From an uncultured Lachnospira sp. (GTDB lineage Bacteria; Bacillota; Clostridia; Lachnospirales; Lachnospiraceae), in contig CAKRIN010000014.1 in assembly GCA_934343805.1 (NCBI GenBank), positions 1-64,000 of the forward strand: a stretch of DNA of 64,000 nt. Reading direction: 5' to 3'. Each line of letters starts with the position of its first letter. Position 1 is the stretch's first letter. The notes under the pieces are model-generated. The model had not been told where the DNA came from and did not search any database. It saw only the letters and a list, made by a program, of their open reading frames with translations. Positions 17,037 to 26,669 of the stretch are shown one piece after another. The position numbers were made by a program, and so were the translations under genes.

Positions 17037-18443
17037 TTAACCAATGCTGCCCTTCATCTCAAGACGGATAAGATTATTCATCTCCATTGCATACTCAAGT
17101 GGAAGCTCCTTAGATACATTATCAGCAAATCCTGAAACAATCATTGCTCTCGCATCATCTTCCGGAATTCCTCTTGACATAAGATAAAATACAGCATCAT
17201 CACTGATTCGTCCAATTGTTGCCTCATGTCCTACATCCGCATCATTAACACGGATATCCATAGCCGGAATTGTATCAGATCTTGAAATATCATCTATCAT
17301 AAGTGACTGACATGAAACTGATGATTTACTCTTCTTAGCCTTGGTAGTCATTGTTACCGCACTTCTGAAAGTACTGATTCCGCCACCCTTAGATATTGAC
17401 TTAGTACTTACAACTGATGTTGTACCTGGTGCATTATGAACTACCTTCATACCTGTATCAAGGTTCTGTCCTGCTCCTGCAAATGTAATTCCTGTGAATT
17501 CACAGCTTGAACGCTCTCCATTAAGGATACTCATAGGATACAGATATGATACATGCGAACCAAATGAGCCTGAAACCCATTCAATCTTACCACCCTCAGC
17601 AACAGTTGCTCTCTTAGTGTTAAGGTTATACATATTCTTGCTCCAGTTCTCAATTGTTGAGTAACGAAGCTTTGCATTCTTAGCTACAAAAAGTTCAACC
17701 GCTCCTGCATGAAGATTGGCAACATTATATTTAGGCGCTGAACATCCTTCAATAAAGTGAAGACTTGCACCCTCATCAACAATAATAAGTGTATGCTCAA
17801 ACTGACCTGCTCCTGCAGCATTGAGTCTGAAATATGACTGCAGAGGAATCTCAAGATTAACTCCCTTTGGTACATACACAAATGAACCACCAGACCATAC
17901 AGCTCCGTGAAGTGCTGCAAACTTATGATCCTGTGGTGTAATAAGCTTCATAAAATGCTCATGTACCATATCTGCATATTCACCTGTAAGTGCACTTTCC
18001 ATATCAGTGTATACAACACCCTGATCCGCAACCTCCTTACGGACATTATGGTATACGAGCTCTGAGTCATACTGTGCTCCCACTCCGGCTAACGACTCTC
18101 TCTCCGCCTTAGGGATACCTAATCTGTCAAATGTATCCTTAATCTCTTCAGGTACATCATTCCAGTCGCCCTTCATATTCGTATTGGCACGAACGTAAGT
18201 AGCAATATTATCCATGTTAAGTCCCTCAATAGACGGACCCCAGTCAGGCACCTGCATATTATTATATATTTCTAATGACTTAAGTCTGAACTCTCTCATC
18301 CATGCAGGATCGTGCTTCTCTTCTGATATCTTCTCTACGATCTCAGGAGTAAGTCCCTGCTTTATTCTATAAGAGTCGTTCTCTTCGTTCTTAATATCAT
18401 AAACACTTCTGTTTATGTCATCTACAAATGTCTTTTCTTCCAT
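17037..18443 (-). CDS. sufB: Fe-S cluster assembly protein SufB
   Basis: A 468-residue scaffold subunit, the most conserved SUF protein. It contains WSGGSFVYVPKGVNLEIPLQ, HFIEGCSAPKYNVANLHAGAVE, the NWSKNMYNLNTKRA core, SVSCQSLMIDDISRSDTIP and DVGHEATIGRI. The order is typical and no truncation is seen. It lies 20 bases after sufC, with SufC and SufD as complex partners. Confidence 0.97.
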   Translation of the reverse strand: MEEKTFVDDINRSVYDIKNEENDSYRIKQGLTPEIVEKISEEKHDPAWMREFRLKSLEIYNNMQVPDWGPSIEGLNMDNIATYVRANTNMKGDWNDVPEEIKDTFDRLGIPKAERESLAGVGAQYDSELVYHNVRKEVADQGVVYTDMESALTGEYADMVHEHFMKLITPQDHKFAALHGAVWSGGSFVYVPKGVNLEIPLQSYFRLNAAGAGQFEHTLIIVDEGASLHFIEGCSAPKYNVANLHAGAVELFVAKNAKLRYSTIENWSKNMYNLNTKRATVAEGGKIEWVSGSFGSHVSYLYPMSILNGERSSCEFTGITFAGAGQNLDTGMKVVHNAPGTTSVVSTKSISKGGGISTFRSAVTMTTKAKKSKSSVSCQSLMIDDISRSDTIPAMDIRVNDADVGHEATIGRISDDAVFYLMSRGIPEDDARAMIVSGFADNVSKELPLEYAMEMNNLIRLEMKGSIG

Positions 18444-18463
18444 TACAAGCCTCCGAGCCTCAA

Positions 18464-19204
18464 TTACCTGATGAATCTTTCGAAACCATTCTCATTAATA
18501 TCATCAATCATAGCACTGTCGCCTGTTGCAACAACATTACCATTGACAAGAACATGAGTATAATCCACCTTAAGTGCCTCTAAGATACGGGTGCTGTGGG
18601 TAATAATAAGAAGCGCTCCGTTCTGAGTCTTCTGATATTCTTCAACACCTAACGATACTGTCTTAACAGCATCTACATCAAGTCCTGAGTCAGTCTCATC
18701 AAGAATAGCAAGAGAAGGCTCTAGCATAAGAAGCTGTAATATCTCAGCTTTCTTCTTCTCACCACCCGAGAAACCAACATTAAGGTCTCTGTCCATATAT
18801 GATGGATCCATCTGAAGGAATTCCATCTTCTCCTGAAGGAGCTTCTTGAACTTGAAGTAGGTCATCTTCTTTCCACGCTGCTCCATAGAACTTCTTATAA
18901 AATTACCGAGTGTAATACCAGGAACCTCAATAGGATTCTGGAATGACAGAAAAAGTCCTGCCTGTGATCTCTCAGCAACATTCTTAGAAAGTAAATCTTC
19001 TCCGTTAAATGTAACCTTACCACCTAATATCTCATATCTTGGGTTACCCATAAGAGCATAACCAAGAGTAGACTTACCTGCTCCGTTAGGTCCCATAAGT
19101 ACATGAGTCTCTCCCTTATTAAGAGAAAGATCAACCCCATGAAGTATTTCTTTATCTTCAACACCAACCTTAAGCTGGCTCACATTTAATATTTCCTGTG
19201 CCAT
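18464..19204 (-). CDS. sufC: Fe-S cluster assembly ATPase SufC
   Basis: A 246-residue soluble ABC ATPase that drives the SufBCD scaffold. Walker A is GPNGAGKST, the signature is VGFSGGEKKKAEILQ and Walker B is SLAILDETDSGLDVDA, all in the SufC-specific form. It is the first gene of sufCBDSU, with AAGGAGG before ATG 19204 and a predicted promoter just upstream. Confidence 0.97.
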   Translation of the reverse strand: MAQEILNVSQLKVGVEDKEILHGVDLSLNKGETHVLMGPNGAGKSTLGYALMGNPRYEILGGKVTFNGEDLLSKNVAERSQAGLFLSFQNPIEVPGITLGNFIRSSMEQRGKKMTYFKFKKLLQEKMEFLQMDPSYMDRDLNVGFSGGEKKKAEILQLLMLEPSLAILDETDSGLDVDAVKTVSLGVEEYQKTQNGALLIITHSTRILEALKVDYTHVLVNGNVVATGDSAMIDDINENGFERFIR

Positions 19205-19241
19205 AATGCCTCCTTAGCTGTACATTCTTTTAGCAACACAC

Positions 19242-19293
19242 ATAATATCATTGAAAGAAAAGGTTGTAAAGTTATTCATAATAACAATTGTTA
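19242..19293 (-). promoter_or_regulatory. suf operon promoter with upstream palindrome
   Basis: On the minus strand TTTACA (19265-19270) and TATTAT (19242-19247) are spaced by 17 bases. Twelve bases upstream of the -35 is the perfect palindrome TAACAATTGTTA (19282-19293), a possible regulator site. No IscR or SufR gene lies nearby to suggest which factor would bind. Confidence 0.5.
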
Positions 19294-19309
19294 CTATTGT
19301 TTAACATAG

Positions 19310-21901
19310 TTACTGTTCCTTTGCGGCCTGAGCCCACAATTCCATCTCCTGTTTCTTTGCATCATTGATATTGCTTACTATTTCCCTGGCGTATATATCG
19401 CCTGTTTTTTTATCTTTATATAGAAACATAATAATTCTCATCCACACTGGCTCACCCTTAAACATCCTTCTATAATCCAGCGTCTGCGACTGCCGTCCCT
19501 GATTGAACTCATCTATAAGTCTGTGTCTGTCCATAAAATTCTTATAAACAGACTTATATTCATCACAGATAAATCCGTCAGTAAGATATGCTATACATGA
19601 TGAAAATGTATCCTTCCCTGCTCCTGTCTCTCTTTCCCATTCAGATATTCCGCTTGTCCTTAGTACCGTATCTGTTGTCAGATCAATGACAAAATTATAC
19701 TCAGATGTATGCCATATATCTTCTGCAAATTCTTTCTCATCTCCGCCTGTTTCAGGAACAATCGTATCTTCATATATATATCTTACTTCCCTGAGATAAA
19801 ATATAAACACAGGTATCTCATCACTGTAATCTTTACTCTTTGATACTACCATCTCCATCCACTTATACTCACCATCAAGAAGCCGTCTGAATCTCAATCT
19901 TAATGATTTTATATCATTTCTGAAATGCTCAAGCACCTTGTCTGGATTGACAAAATCTCTATATGCCTGGGCATCATCTGGGTGAACCACTCCCATATCA
20001 ATATACCTGTCAATATATTCCTTAATACTGCCTGATAATCCGGCATCTCTTATTATGTCCTCCTGAGTTGACTTTATAAGTTCATATCTGTCATGCAGAA
20101 AATCAGCCTTGAGTATCTTAATAAATGTATCATATATAATATCCATTGCATCTTCTCTTGCCCCAGCCTGATAATCAGCTTCTTTCCATGAGAAAAGAAC
20201 TCTTCTGTTATCCTCAGAATAATTCGCCGGTTTAGTAACTTCAAATACATACCATTTGTATGTTCCACTCATATTATATCTAATCTGATATCTTCCTCTT
20301 TCTTTTCCCTCGTCAAGCTGTTTTTTTATCCTGTCAAGATCAATAGCTTCCTTGTAGAGTGACACATCATCAGGATGAATAACACCATACTTAATATATC
20401 TGTCAGCATATTCTGCAATAGTCTTAGGTCTTGGTGTCATAACATAATCAGGCTCATCTGTCCTTCTTATAAAGTGATATGCTCCCGTATCCAGATCGAC
20501 ATCTGCAATCTTCCAGAAATAATCAGTTATCTCCTTAAGATAAGACTTATCATTTTTTCTTGTTTTTAAAATAATAAGCTTATCAGCTACATTATTCTTA
20601 TCGTCGACAAGCTTCTCATACTCACTTATAGACATAGGTCTGTAATAATAGTATCCCTGAGCATATTCACAACCTAACAGCTCAAGCAGCTTAAGCTGTT
20701 CGTCAGTCTCTATACCCTCAGCAATGGCAGGAAGATCAAGCTGTCTTGCCATATCAAGGACTGAAGTTATAATACTTACACCTTTATCATTATTCTCCGG
20801 ATTAAGATCAAGAAATTTCATATCCAGCTTCAGAACATCTGCATCGATATCCTTAAGCATATTAAGTGAGGAATATCCACTTCCAAAATCGTCAATAAGA
20901 ATCTTAAAACCGGCATTCTTAAACGCCCTCTCTGTATCCTTAATTATTGAACCATTCTCCACATATGCACTTTCTGTAATCTCTATCTCAATATAATCCG
21001 TTGGGATATTATATTTTTCAACCATGTCTTTAAGTATTCTTACAACATCCATAGAGTATATGTCTGCCCGTGAAACATTTATTGATATTGGCAGTACTGT
21101 TCTTCCCTCATCAAGCCATCTTCTTATAGTCTGACATACTTTATCCCATGTATACACGTCAAGCTTATTTATGAATCCGTTTTTTTCAAGCAATGGTATA
21201 AACTGTCCAGGCGAAATAAATCCTTTCTCTGGACTTATCCATCTCACAAGTGCCTCAGAACCAATAATCTTACCCGTCTGTAATATGCATTTCGGCTGCA
21301 GATAAAATGTAAATTCTCCATTATCAATTGCGCCACATATCTCCGGCATAAGCTTTGCTTCTGCTTCCTGTTCCCTGGCCATACTCTCATCATACCAGCA
21401 GACACCCTTATCAGGACGCTGTTTTGATATCTCCAGCGCACCATACGCATAATCACACATCTCACCTGTAGTTATGTCCTTATCTGCAGTCTTATATGCT
21501 CCAAAATATGCCCTTGTAATATCATGCCCCCTGTATCCATTAACAATACCAGATATTGTTTCTCTGATAATATCAATTATGTCATCATTCTCTTCGAATA
21601 TAACACAGAAATTATCTCCACCCATATATCCGGATATTGTTCCATACTCAGCATCTATACTCTTAAGAGCTTCCCCAATCTCTATAAGAAGCTCATCACC
21701 AATTTCACGACCATACCACTTATTAATAAGGTGAAAATTCTCTACATCTATTGCCAGTATACAATATGTTTTGTTATCAAAAAGTACTGTTTTATCAGCT
21801 ATTCTCCAGAAAGTTCTTCTTAATGGAAGATTCGTAACCAGATCATAATTATATCTGTCAGGGTTAATCCTTAACCTATTGTACCTGCTTATGTCTACCA
21901 T
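19310..21901 (-). CDS. Cyclic-di-GMP phosphodiesterase with degenerate GGDEF, EAL and PAS-like repeats
   Basis: An 863-residue cytoplasmic signalling protein. About residues 20-190 form a GGDEF fold whose active motif reads GGDNF, so cyclase activity is doubtful. Residues 190-430 are an EAL domain with intact catalytic features: SEALVRW, SINVSRADI, IEITES, IDDFGSGYSS, DVLKLD and AEGIETDEQ. Three PAS-like sensory units follow, each with a YxxYGVxHPDD- or MGVVHPDD-like segment and a YKWxxxxV strand. An open frame extends to 22198, but AAAGGAGG just before ATG 21901 and the overlap with glpK decide for 21901. Confidence 0.88.
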   Translation of the reverse strand: MVDISRYNRLRINPDRYNYDLVTNLPLRRTFWRIADKTVLFDNKTYCILAIDVENFHLINKWYGREIGDELLIEIGEALKSIDAEYGTISGYMGGDNFCVIFEENDDIIDIIRETISGIVNGYRGHDITRAYFGAYKTADKDITTGEMCDYAYGALEISKQRPDKGVCWYDESMAREQEAEAKLMPEICGAIDNGEFTFYLQPKCILQTGKIIGSEALVRWISPEKGFISPGQFIPLLEKNGFINKLDVYTWDKVCQTIRRWLDEGRTVLPISINVSRADIYSMDVVRILKDMVEKYNIPTDYIEIEITESAYVENGSIIKDTERAFKNAGFKILIDDFGSGYSSLNMLKDIDADVLKLDMKFLDLNPENNDKGVSIITSVLDMARQLDLPAIAEGIETDEQLKLLELLGCEYAQGYYYYRPMSISEYEKLVDDKNNVADKLIILKTRKNDKSYLKEITDYFWKIADVDLDTGAYHFIRRTDEPDYVMTPRPKTIAEYADRYIKYGVIHPDDVSLYKEAIDLDRIKKQLDEGKERGRYQIRYNMSGTYKWYVFEVTKPANYSEDNRRVLFSWKEADYQAGAREDAMDIIYDTFIKILKADFLHDRYELIKSTQEDIIRDAGLSGSIKEYIDRYIDMGVVHPDDAQAYRDFVNPDKVLEHFRNDIKSLRLRFRRLLDGEYKWMEMVVSKSKDYSDEIPVFIFYLREVRYIYEDTIVPETGGDEKEFAEDIWHTSEYNFVIDLTTDTVLRTSGISEWERETGAGKDTFSSCIAYLTDGFICDEYKSVYKNFMDRHRLIDEFNQGRQSQTLDYRRMFKGEPVWMRIIMFLYKDKKTGDIYAREIVSNINDAKKQEMELWAQAAKEQ

Positions 21902-21960
21902 AGCTGCCTCCTTTGTACCCTCAATGTCTAATAAGTCCACGTTTCCAAAATACCTTTTAC

Positions 21961-22006
21961 ATTTTATCATTAATACATTGATAAAACAATAATTTAAATA
22001 TAAAAT
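21961..22006. promoter_or_regulatory. Overlapping divergent promoters between the EAL gene and glpK
   Basis: Plus strand: TTGATA (21978-21983), 17 bases, TAAAAT (22001-22006), directed at glpK. Minus strand: TTGTTT (21984-21989), 17 bases, TAAAAT (21961-21966), directed at the EAL gene. The -35 elements overlap, so the two promoters may compete for RNA polymerase. Both are predicted from sequence alone. Confidence 0.5.
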
Positions 22007-22060
22007 AGCTATCAAGTAAGTATGTTTATCATAAAATCTAATTATAAAGGGGATACAATT

Positions 22061-23551
22061 ATGGCAAAATATATTATGGCTCTTGATGCCGGTACAACAA
22101 GCAACCGCTGCATTCTGTTCAATAAAAAAGGAGAAATGTGCAGCGTTGCCCAAAAAGAATTTACCCAATACTTTCCTAAACCTGGGTGGGTTGAACACGA
22201 CGCTGATGAAATCTGGTCTACACTTCTTGAAGCAGCAAAACAGGCTCTCGCCAATGTTGGAGCTAACGCATCCGATATTGCTTCAATCGGAATAACTAAT
22301 CAGCGTGAGACAACAATTATATGGGACAGGCACTCTGGCGAACCTGTTTACAATGCTATTGTATGGCAATGCAGAAGAACATCTGAATATGCTGATTATC
22401 TAAAAGAAAAAGGGCTTACCGAAACAATTCGTCAAAAAACAGGTCTTGTTATTGACGCATATTTTTCTGCCACGAAATTAAAATGGATTCTTGATAATGT
22501 TAAAGACGCCCGCAAGCGCGCTGAAAATGGTGATTTACTATTTGGAACGGTTGAAACATGGATAATCTGGAAACTTACCAAAGGTCAGATTCATGCAACC
22601 GATTATTCTAACGCATCAAGAACAATGCTTTTTAATATCAATACACTTGAATGGGATGATGATATACTTGCTGAATTGGATATTCCAAAATGCATGCTTC
22701 CAAAGCCTGTACCATCAAGCAGCATATTGGGCGAAGCATCTCCAGAATTCTTCGGTGCTCCCATCCCTATCGGAGGTGCCGCAGGCGACCAGCAGGCTGC
22801 ACTTTTTGGGCAAGCCTGCTTTAATGCCGGAGAAGCCAAAAATACATATGGAACCGGCTGCTTTCTTCTCATGAATACCGGAGACAAACCTATCTTCTCC
22901 CAGAATGGTCTTGTAACTACCATTGCATGGGGGCTTAATGGTAAAGTAAATTATGCACTTGAAGGTTCTATATATGTAGCGGGTGCTGCTATCCAGTGGC
23001 TTCGTGATGAAATGCATTTAATAGATTCATCACAGGATTCAGAATACATGGCACGAAAAGTTCCTGATACCAACGGATGTTATGTCGTTCCTGCCTTTAC
23101 CGGACTCGGAGCTCCTTACTGGGATCAGTACGCAAGAGGTACTATCTTAGGAATAACCCGTGGTGTCAATAAATACCATATAATCCGTGCCACGCTTGAA
23201 TCAATTGCCTATCAGGTAAATGACGTACTTACTGCGATGAAAGCTGATTCAGGTATAGACCTTTCCTCTCTTAAAGTAGATGGTGGCGCAAGTGCTAACA
23301 ATCTGCTTATGCAGATGCAGGCAGATATATCCGGAGCTCCTGTAAACAGACCTGTATGTGTCGAAACCACTGCCATGGGAGCTGCATATCTTGCCGGGCT
23401 TTCTGCTGGCTACTGGAAAAACACTGATGATATCAGAAACAATTGGTCCATAGACAGAACATTTGACCCTGAAATCACTTCTGATGAACGTGATTTCAAA
23501 GTCAAAATGTGGAAAAAAGCTGTATCTTACTCATTTAATTGGAATAAATAA
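22061..23551 (+). CDS. glpK: Glycerol kinase
   Basis: A 496-residue FGGY-family kinase that phosphorylates glycerol to glycerol 3-phosphate. It shows [57 protein letters not shown] and the ATP-site [19 protein letters not shown] 22061 is preferred because AAAGGGG lies about eight bases upstream; an in-frame ATG at 22022 adds 13 non-conserved residues. No glpF or glpO gene is adjacent, so it is an isolated copy. It faces the next gene tail to tail with 13 bases between stops. Confidence 0.96.
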   Translation: MAKYIMALDAGTTSNRCILFNKKGEMCSVAQKEFTQYFPKPGWVEHDADEIWSTLLEAAKQALANVGANASDIASIGITNQRETTIIWDRHSGEPVYNAIVWQCRRTSEYADYLKEKGLTETIRQKTGLVIDAYFSATKLKWILDNVKDARKRAENGDLLFGTVETWIIWKLTKGQIHATDYSNASRTMLFNINTLEWDDDILAELDIPKCMLPKPVPSSSILGEASPEFFGAPIPIGGAAGDQQAALFGQACFNAGEAKNTYGTGCFLLMNTGDKPIFSQNGLVTTIAWGLNGKVNYALEGSIYVAGAAIQWLRDEMHLIDSSQDSEYMARKVPDTNGCYVVPAFTGLGAPYWDQYARGTILGITRGVNKYHIIRATLESIAYQVNDVLTAMKADSGIDLSSLKVDGGASANNLLMQMQADISGAPVNRPVCVETTAMGAAYLAGLSAGYWKNTDDIRNNWSIDRTFDPEITSDERDFKVKMWKKAVSYSFNWNK

Positions 23552-23564
23552 ACATTTGTTAATT

Positions 23565-24701
23565 TTACTTCATAAGGTCTGGGGTATCCCACAATTTAAG
23601 TTTCGTGCCGATACCTCTCTCCAATGCATTTCTGTATACGATGGTTCCCCATGCAACGTCCTCCACTGGCATTCCACCAACTGAATACACAACTATTTCT
23701 TCTGGCTTTCTATGTACAGGTATTTTCCCTGTCAATACATCTCCCAGATCGTCTATCTGATCAGATGTCATCTTACCTTCTGCAATCAGGTCTTCAACAT
23801 GAACAGCTGTAATCGGTACAGTATTATAAGCATTTGGCGCATATTCCTCTTCCCATGCCTCATACAATTTAATATTATCTGTAACAGTTCTTGCTCTGTT
23901 AATAAGGAAATCATCATCAAATCTTAATGCAGCTGTTGTCTCTATAATCGCACCCGGTTTTATCCATTCCTCTGCAATATATGGATAAGCTGATGGATCT
24001 CCTGTAGGTGAAGATGTCGAAACAGAAACAATATCAGCATCTCTTACAGCAGCTTCAATTGTATCAACCGCATAAACCTCTGTTCCAGGGTGTTCTTTTT
24101 TCACATATTCAATGAATTTATCAAGTGACGCTTTACCACGTCCTTTTACTTTAACAGTTGTAATACCAGGTCTTACTGCAAATGCAGCCTCAAGGGCAGT
24201 CCTGCTCATAACACCAGGTCCTACAATTCCCATCACCTTTGAATCTTCTGGTGCAAAATATTTAAATCCAACACCCGGTACTGCACCTGTTCTATAAGCT
24301 GACAATATATTGGCAGACATATACGCAAGAGGAGCTCCTGTATCCTTATCGTTAAGTGTGAGCATCAATATTGAACGTGGAAGACCTTTTTTCTTATTTT
24401 CAACATTAGAACCATACCATTTCATTCCTGCCATATCGAACTTTCCACCAAGATATGCAGGCATTGCCATAAATCTTCTGTCTGGCCCGTCAACAGGCAT
24501 TTCTGGAAATGGTGAGCTTTCCGGGAAACATACCATACAGCCATGAGAGTTGCCATTGGCTCCACCCATTCTGTAGTTTCCCACTTTCATAAGCTTAAAC
24601 ATCTCTTCCATAGCCTCAACGCAGCCTTTCATATCCTTGACACCTGCTGCTATCATATCGTCCTCATTAAGATATAAAAAATCTACTTTTGGATATTCCA
24701 T
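23565..24701 (-). CDS. Ornithine cyclodeaminase / mu-crystallin family protein (tyramine oxidase subunit B-like)
   Basis: A 378-residue NAD(P)-binding protein of the ornithine cyclodeaminase/mu-crystallin family. It contains YLGGKFDMAGMKWYGSN, SANILSAYRTGAVPGVG, a Rossmann segment VMGIVGPGVMSRTALEA and SVSTSSPTGDPSAYPYI. It is longer than classical ornithine cyclodeaminase and resembles proteins that databases call tyramine oxidase subunit B; that name is recalled, not tested. Possible reactions are amine, imino-acid or amino-acid redox chemistry. It is the last gene after the APC permease (18 bases) and a P-II protein, suggesting metabolism of an imported nitrogen compound. Confidence 0.8.
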   Translation of the reverse strand: MEYPKVDFLYLNEDDMIAAGVKDMKGCVEAMEEMFKLMKVGNYRMGGANGNSHGCMVCFPESSPFPEMPVDGPDRRFMAMPAYLGGKFDMAGMKWYGSNVENKKKGLPRSILMLTLNDKDTGAPLAYMSANILSAYRTGAVPGVGFKYFAPEDSKVMGIVGPGVMSRTALEAAFAVRPGITTVKVKGRGKASLDKFIEYVKKEHPGTEVYAVDTIEAAVRDADIVSVSTSSPTGDPSAYPYIAEEWIKPGAIIETTAALRFDDDFLINRARTVTDNIKLYEAWEEEYAPNAYNTVPITAVHVEDLIAEGKMTSDQIDDLGDVLTGKIPVHRKPEEIVVYSVGGMPVEDVAWGTIVYRNALERGIGTKLKLWDTPDLMK

Positions 24702-24719
24702 CTTACTTCCTCCTTATAA

Positions 24720-26114
24720 TTACTTTTTACTATATTTATGTGCTGTAAGATACATGTCATTTTCCATTGCCATTACCTCATGCATTGGAATTGCCCTAAA
24801 TAAAGGTCTTTTAACACGAACCTTGCACCATATAACTGAGTAAATTGCAAGACATGCAAATATAATTCCATCTATTATAAATATTCTTATCCTGTTTAGC
24901 GGATCACTATCTATATTCCAGATCATAAATATCGTACCTATCGCAGCAATTGCCGGCAGCACCGGTCCAAACGGAACTTTAAATGTTCTTGGTGCTTTAG
25001 GAAGTTTTATCCTGAATATAATCACATTAATGTTAGAAACAACATAGGAAACCATCCAGAACACAATAGCTACATTTATCATAAATATAAGCGAATCACT
25101 TGTAGACATTCCTGTTGCGTTAACCACTATCTCAATAGCTCCTATAAGGAGTACTCCAATGTAATAAGCTCCACGCTTGTTCTTTTTTAAGAAAACAGAT
25201 GGCAAAAGATTTATCTTAGCCATTCCTGCACACATGAATGAAAATGAACTCATTGCAGAATTAACAGTACTTATTACTGCCAGCGCCGAAACCAGTATCA
25301 TCCAGTATGAACCGAATTTTCCCAGAAGTGCCTGTCCATATAAAATATGAGGTGATGCACTTGCTCCAAGTTCTGCATAATCCGTATATCTGCTCATCCC
25401 TATAACAATAAGTGACTGCATTACAAGTATAATGACAAGACTTAACACCATTCCAAGCGGAACATTCCGTCGTTCATTTTTAATGCTTTTAGATATTGGT
25501 ATTACAAACTCACAACCGATAAACAGGAAAAATGCCAGACCTAAAAGTCCAAATGTATCTCCAAATGAAGCTGCAAGATTAACAGGCTGACTAACCTGTG
25601 TTCCTGTTCCTATTCCTAATGCACCAATAGCACCCATAATAACAAGTGAACCAATAAGTACATAAGCCACAACATTCTGTATCTTTGCAAATATATCTAC
25701 TCCACACAGATTAGCGAATATCAGAATCATAACCATTATTATGCTGAACACACTTGATGGAATCCCTGTATCGAACACTGTGTTAATCGCATTTCCGAAC
25801 ATTGCACATTCTACTGAGCCAGCTATCATCTGACAGACAAGATAACCTCCAACCATAGTAAGAATCGTTACGAATGGACCCATGCCTGCCAGCGTATATT
25901 GTGCCAGTCCACCAGTAAGATTAGGCATCAGGGCATTTAGCTCAGCCATTGAAAGTGCCGTAAATATATTGATAATACATGCCAGTACCATAGTTATAAT
26001 AAATCCTGTTCCCAGTATGCTTGTTCCCTGTCCAAGAGACATAAGGCAGCTTGTTGCCACAATAAGTCCGACACCTGTTGCAATAGCACTCGGCAGTCCT
26101 AATTTTTTATCCAT
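24720..26114 (-). CDS. APC superfamily amino acid/amine permease
   Basis: A 464-residue polytopic membrane protein with about 12 membrane segments and the APC hallmark GLPSAIATGVGLIVATSCL at the first helix. AFFLFIGCEFVIPISKSIKNERRNVPLGM is the conserved helix 6 to cytoplasmic loop, and PRTFKVPFGPVLPAI precedes the last helices. A 40-residue soluble tail ends the protein. Substrate is not readable; the neighbouring OCD-family enzyme points to an amino acid or amine. The gene follows the P-II gene by 20 bases, an arrangement that suggests P-II control of transport. Confidence 0.85.
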   Translation of the reverse strand: MDKKLGLPSAIATGVGLIVATSCLMSLGQGTSILGTGFIITMVLACIINIFTALSMAELNALMPNLTGGLAQYTLAGMGPFVTILTMVGGYLVCQMIAGSVECAMFGNAINTVFDTGIPSSVFSIIMVMILIFANLCGVDIFAKIQNVVAYVLIGSLVIMGAIGALGIGTGTQVSQPVNLAASFGDTFGLLGLAFFLFIGCEFVIPISKSIKNERRNVPLGMVLSLVIILVMQSLIVIGMSRYTDYAELGASASPHILYGQALLGKFGSYWMILVSALAVISTVNSAMSSFSFMCAGMAKINLLPSVFLKKNKRGAYYIGVLLIGAIEIVVNATGMSTSDSLIFMINVAIVFWMVSYVVSNINVIIFRIKLPKAPRTFKVPFGPVLPAIAAIGTIFMIWNIDSDPLNRIRIFIIDGIIFACLAIYSVIWCKVRVKRPLFRAIPMHEVMAMENDMYLTAHKYSKK

Positions 26115-26134
26115 GACATTATCCCTCCTGTGCT

Positions 26135-26482
26135 TTACTCAATTGCTTTAAATCCTTCTTCTCCAGTTCTTATTCTTATTACATTACTTATTGGAGAAAT
26201 AAAAATTTTGCCATCCCCGATATGACCTGTATATAATTCTTTTTTTATAACATCCAGCACCTTATTAAGTATTGAATTTTCTACCACAATCATTATGTAC
26301 TGTTTAGGAAGCAGTTCCATTTCCTCCCGCCGTTCTGGCTCATATTCATATGTACCTTTCTGTACTCCGCACCCTATTGCCTGCAAAACTGTCATTCCTG
26401 TAACGCCCACTTTACTTAATGCACTTTTAAGTCCTGATACTTTATTCATAGATGTTATTATTTCAACCTTAGATATTTCCAT
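26135..26482 (-). CDS. P-II family nitrogen regulator, divergent
   Basis: A 115-residue GlnB/GlnK-fold signalling protein. The C-terminal hallmark regions are good: TGHIGDGKIFI and VIRIRTGEEGFKAI, which bind ATP/ADP and form the B- and C-loops. The T-loop region (GCGVQKGTYEYEPERREEMELLPK) differs from the canonical GRGRQ-GHTELYRG form, so uridylylation at the usual tyrosine is uncertain. It is first in an operon with an APC permease rather than amtB. It most likely gates that permease or its enzyme partner according to energy or nitrogen status; this is inference. Confidence 0.88.
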   Translation of the reverse strand: MEISKVEIITSMNKVSGLKSALSKVGVTGMTVLQAIGCGVQKGTYEYEPERREEMELLPKQYIMIVVENSILNKVLDVIKKELYTGHIGDGKIFISPISNVIRIRTGEEGFKAIE

Positions 26483-26506
26483 ATGCTGCTCCTTTCTTAA
26501 TCCATC

Positions 26507-26546
26507 AAAAAAGGCGTCCGCTTACCAACAGGTAAACAGACGCCTT
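26507..26546 (-). terminator. Strong intrinsic terminator between the MCP remnant and the P-II gene
   Basis: On the minus strand GGCGTC-TG-TTTACC-TGTT-GGTAAG-CG-GACGCC folds into a long stem followed by six T, ending about 25 bases before the P-II ATG. It may end transcripts from the chemotaxis gene remnant. If transcription of the P-II operon starts upstream of it, around 26600, it would instead be a leader attenuator. Confidence 0.75.
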
Positions 26547-26669
26547 CGTCCTTGTATATTAAATTGTAAATATAATATCTAATCACCATTGACAAAAATT
26601 GTATAAATCGGAACTGATTATATAGATTACTGTCACTTCATATGGTATGCATTCTGACATATTATATAT

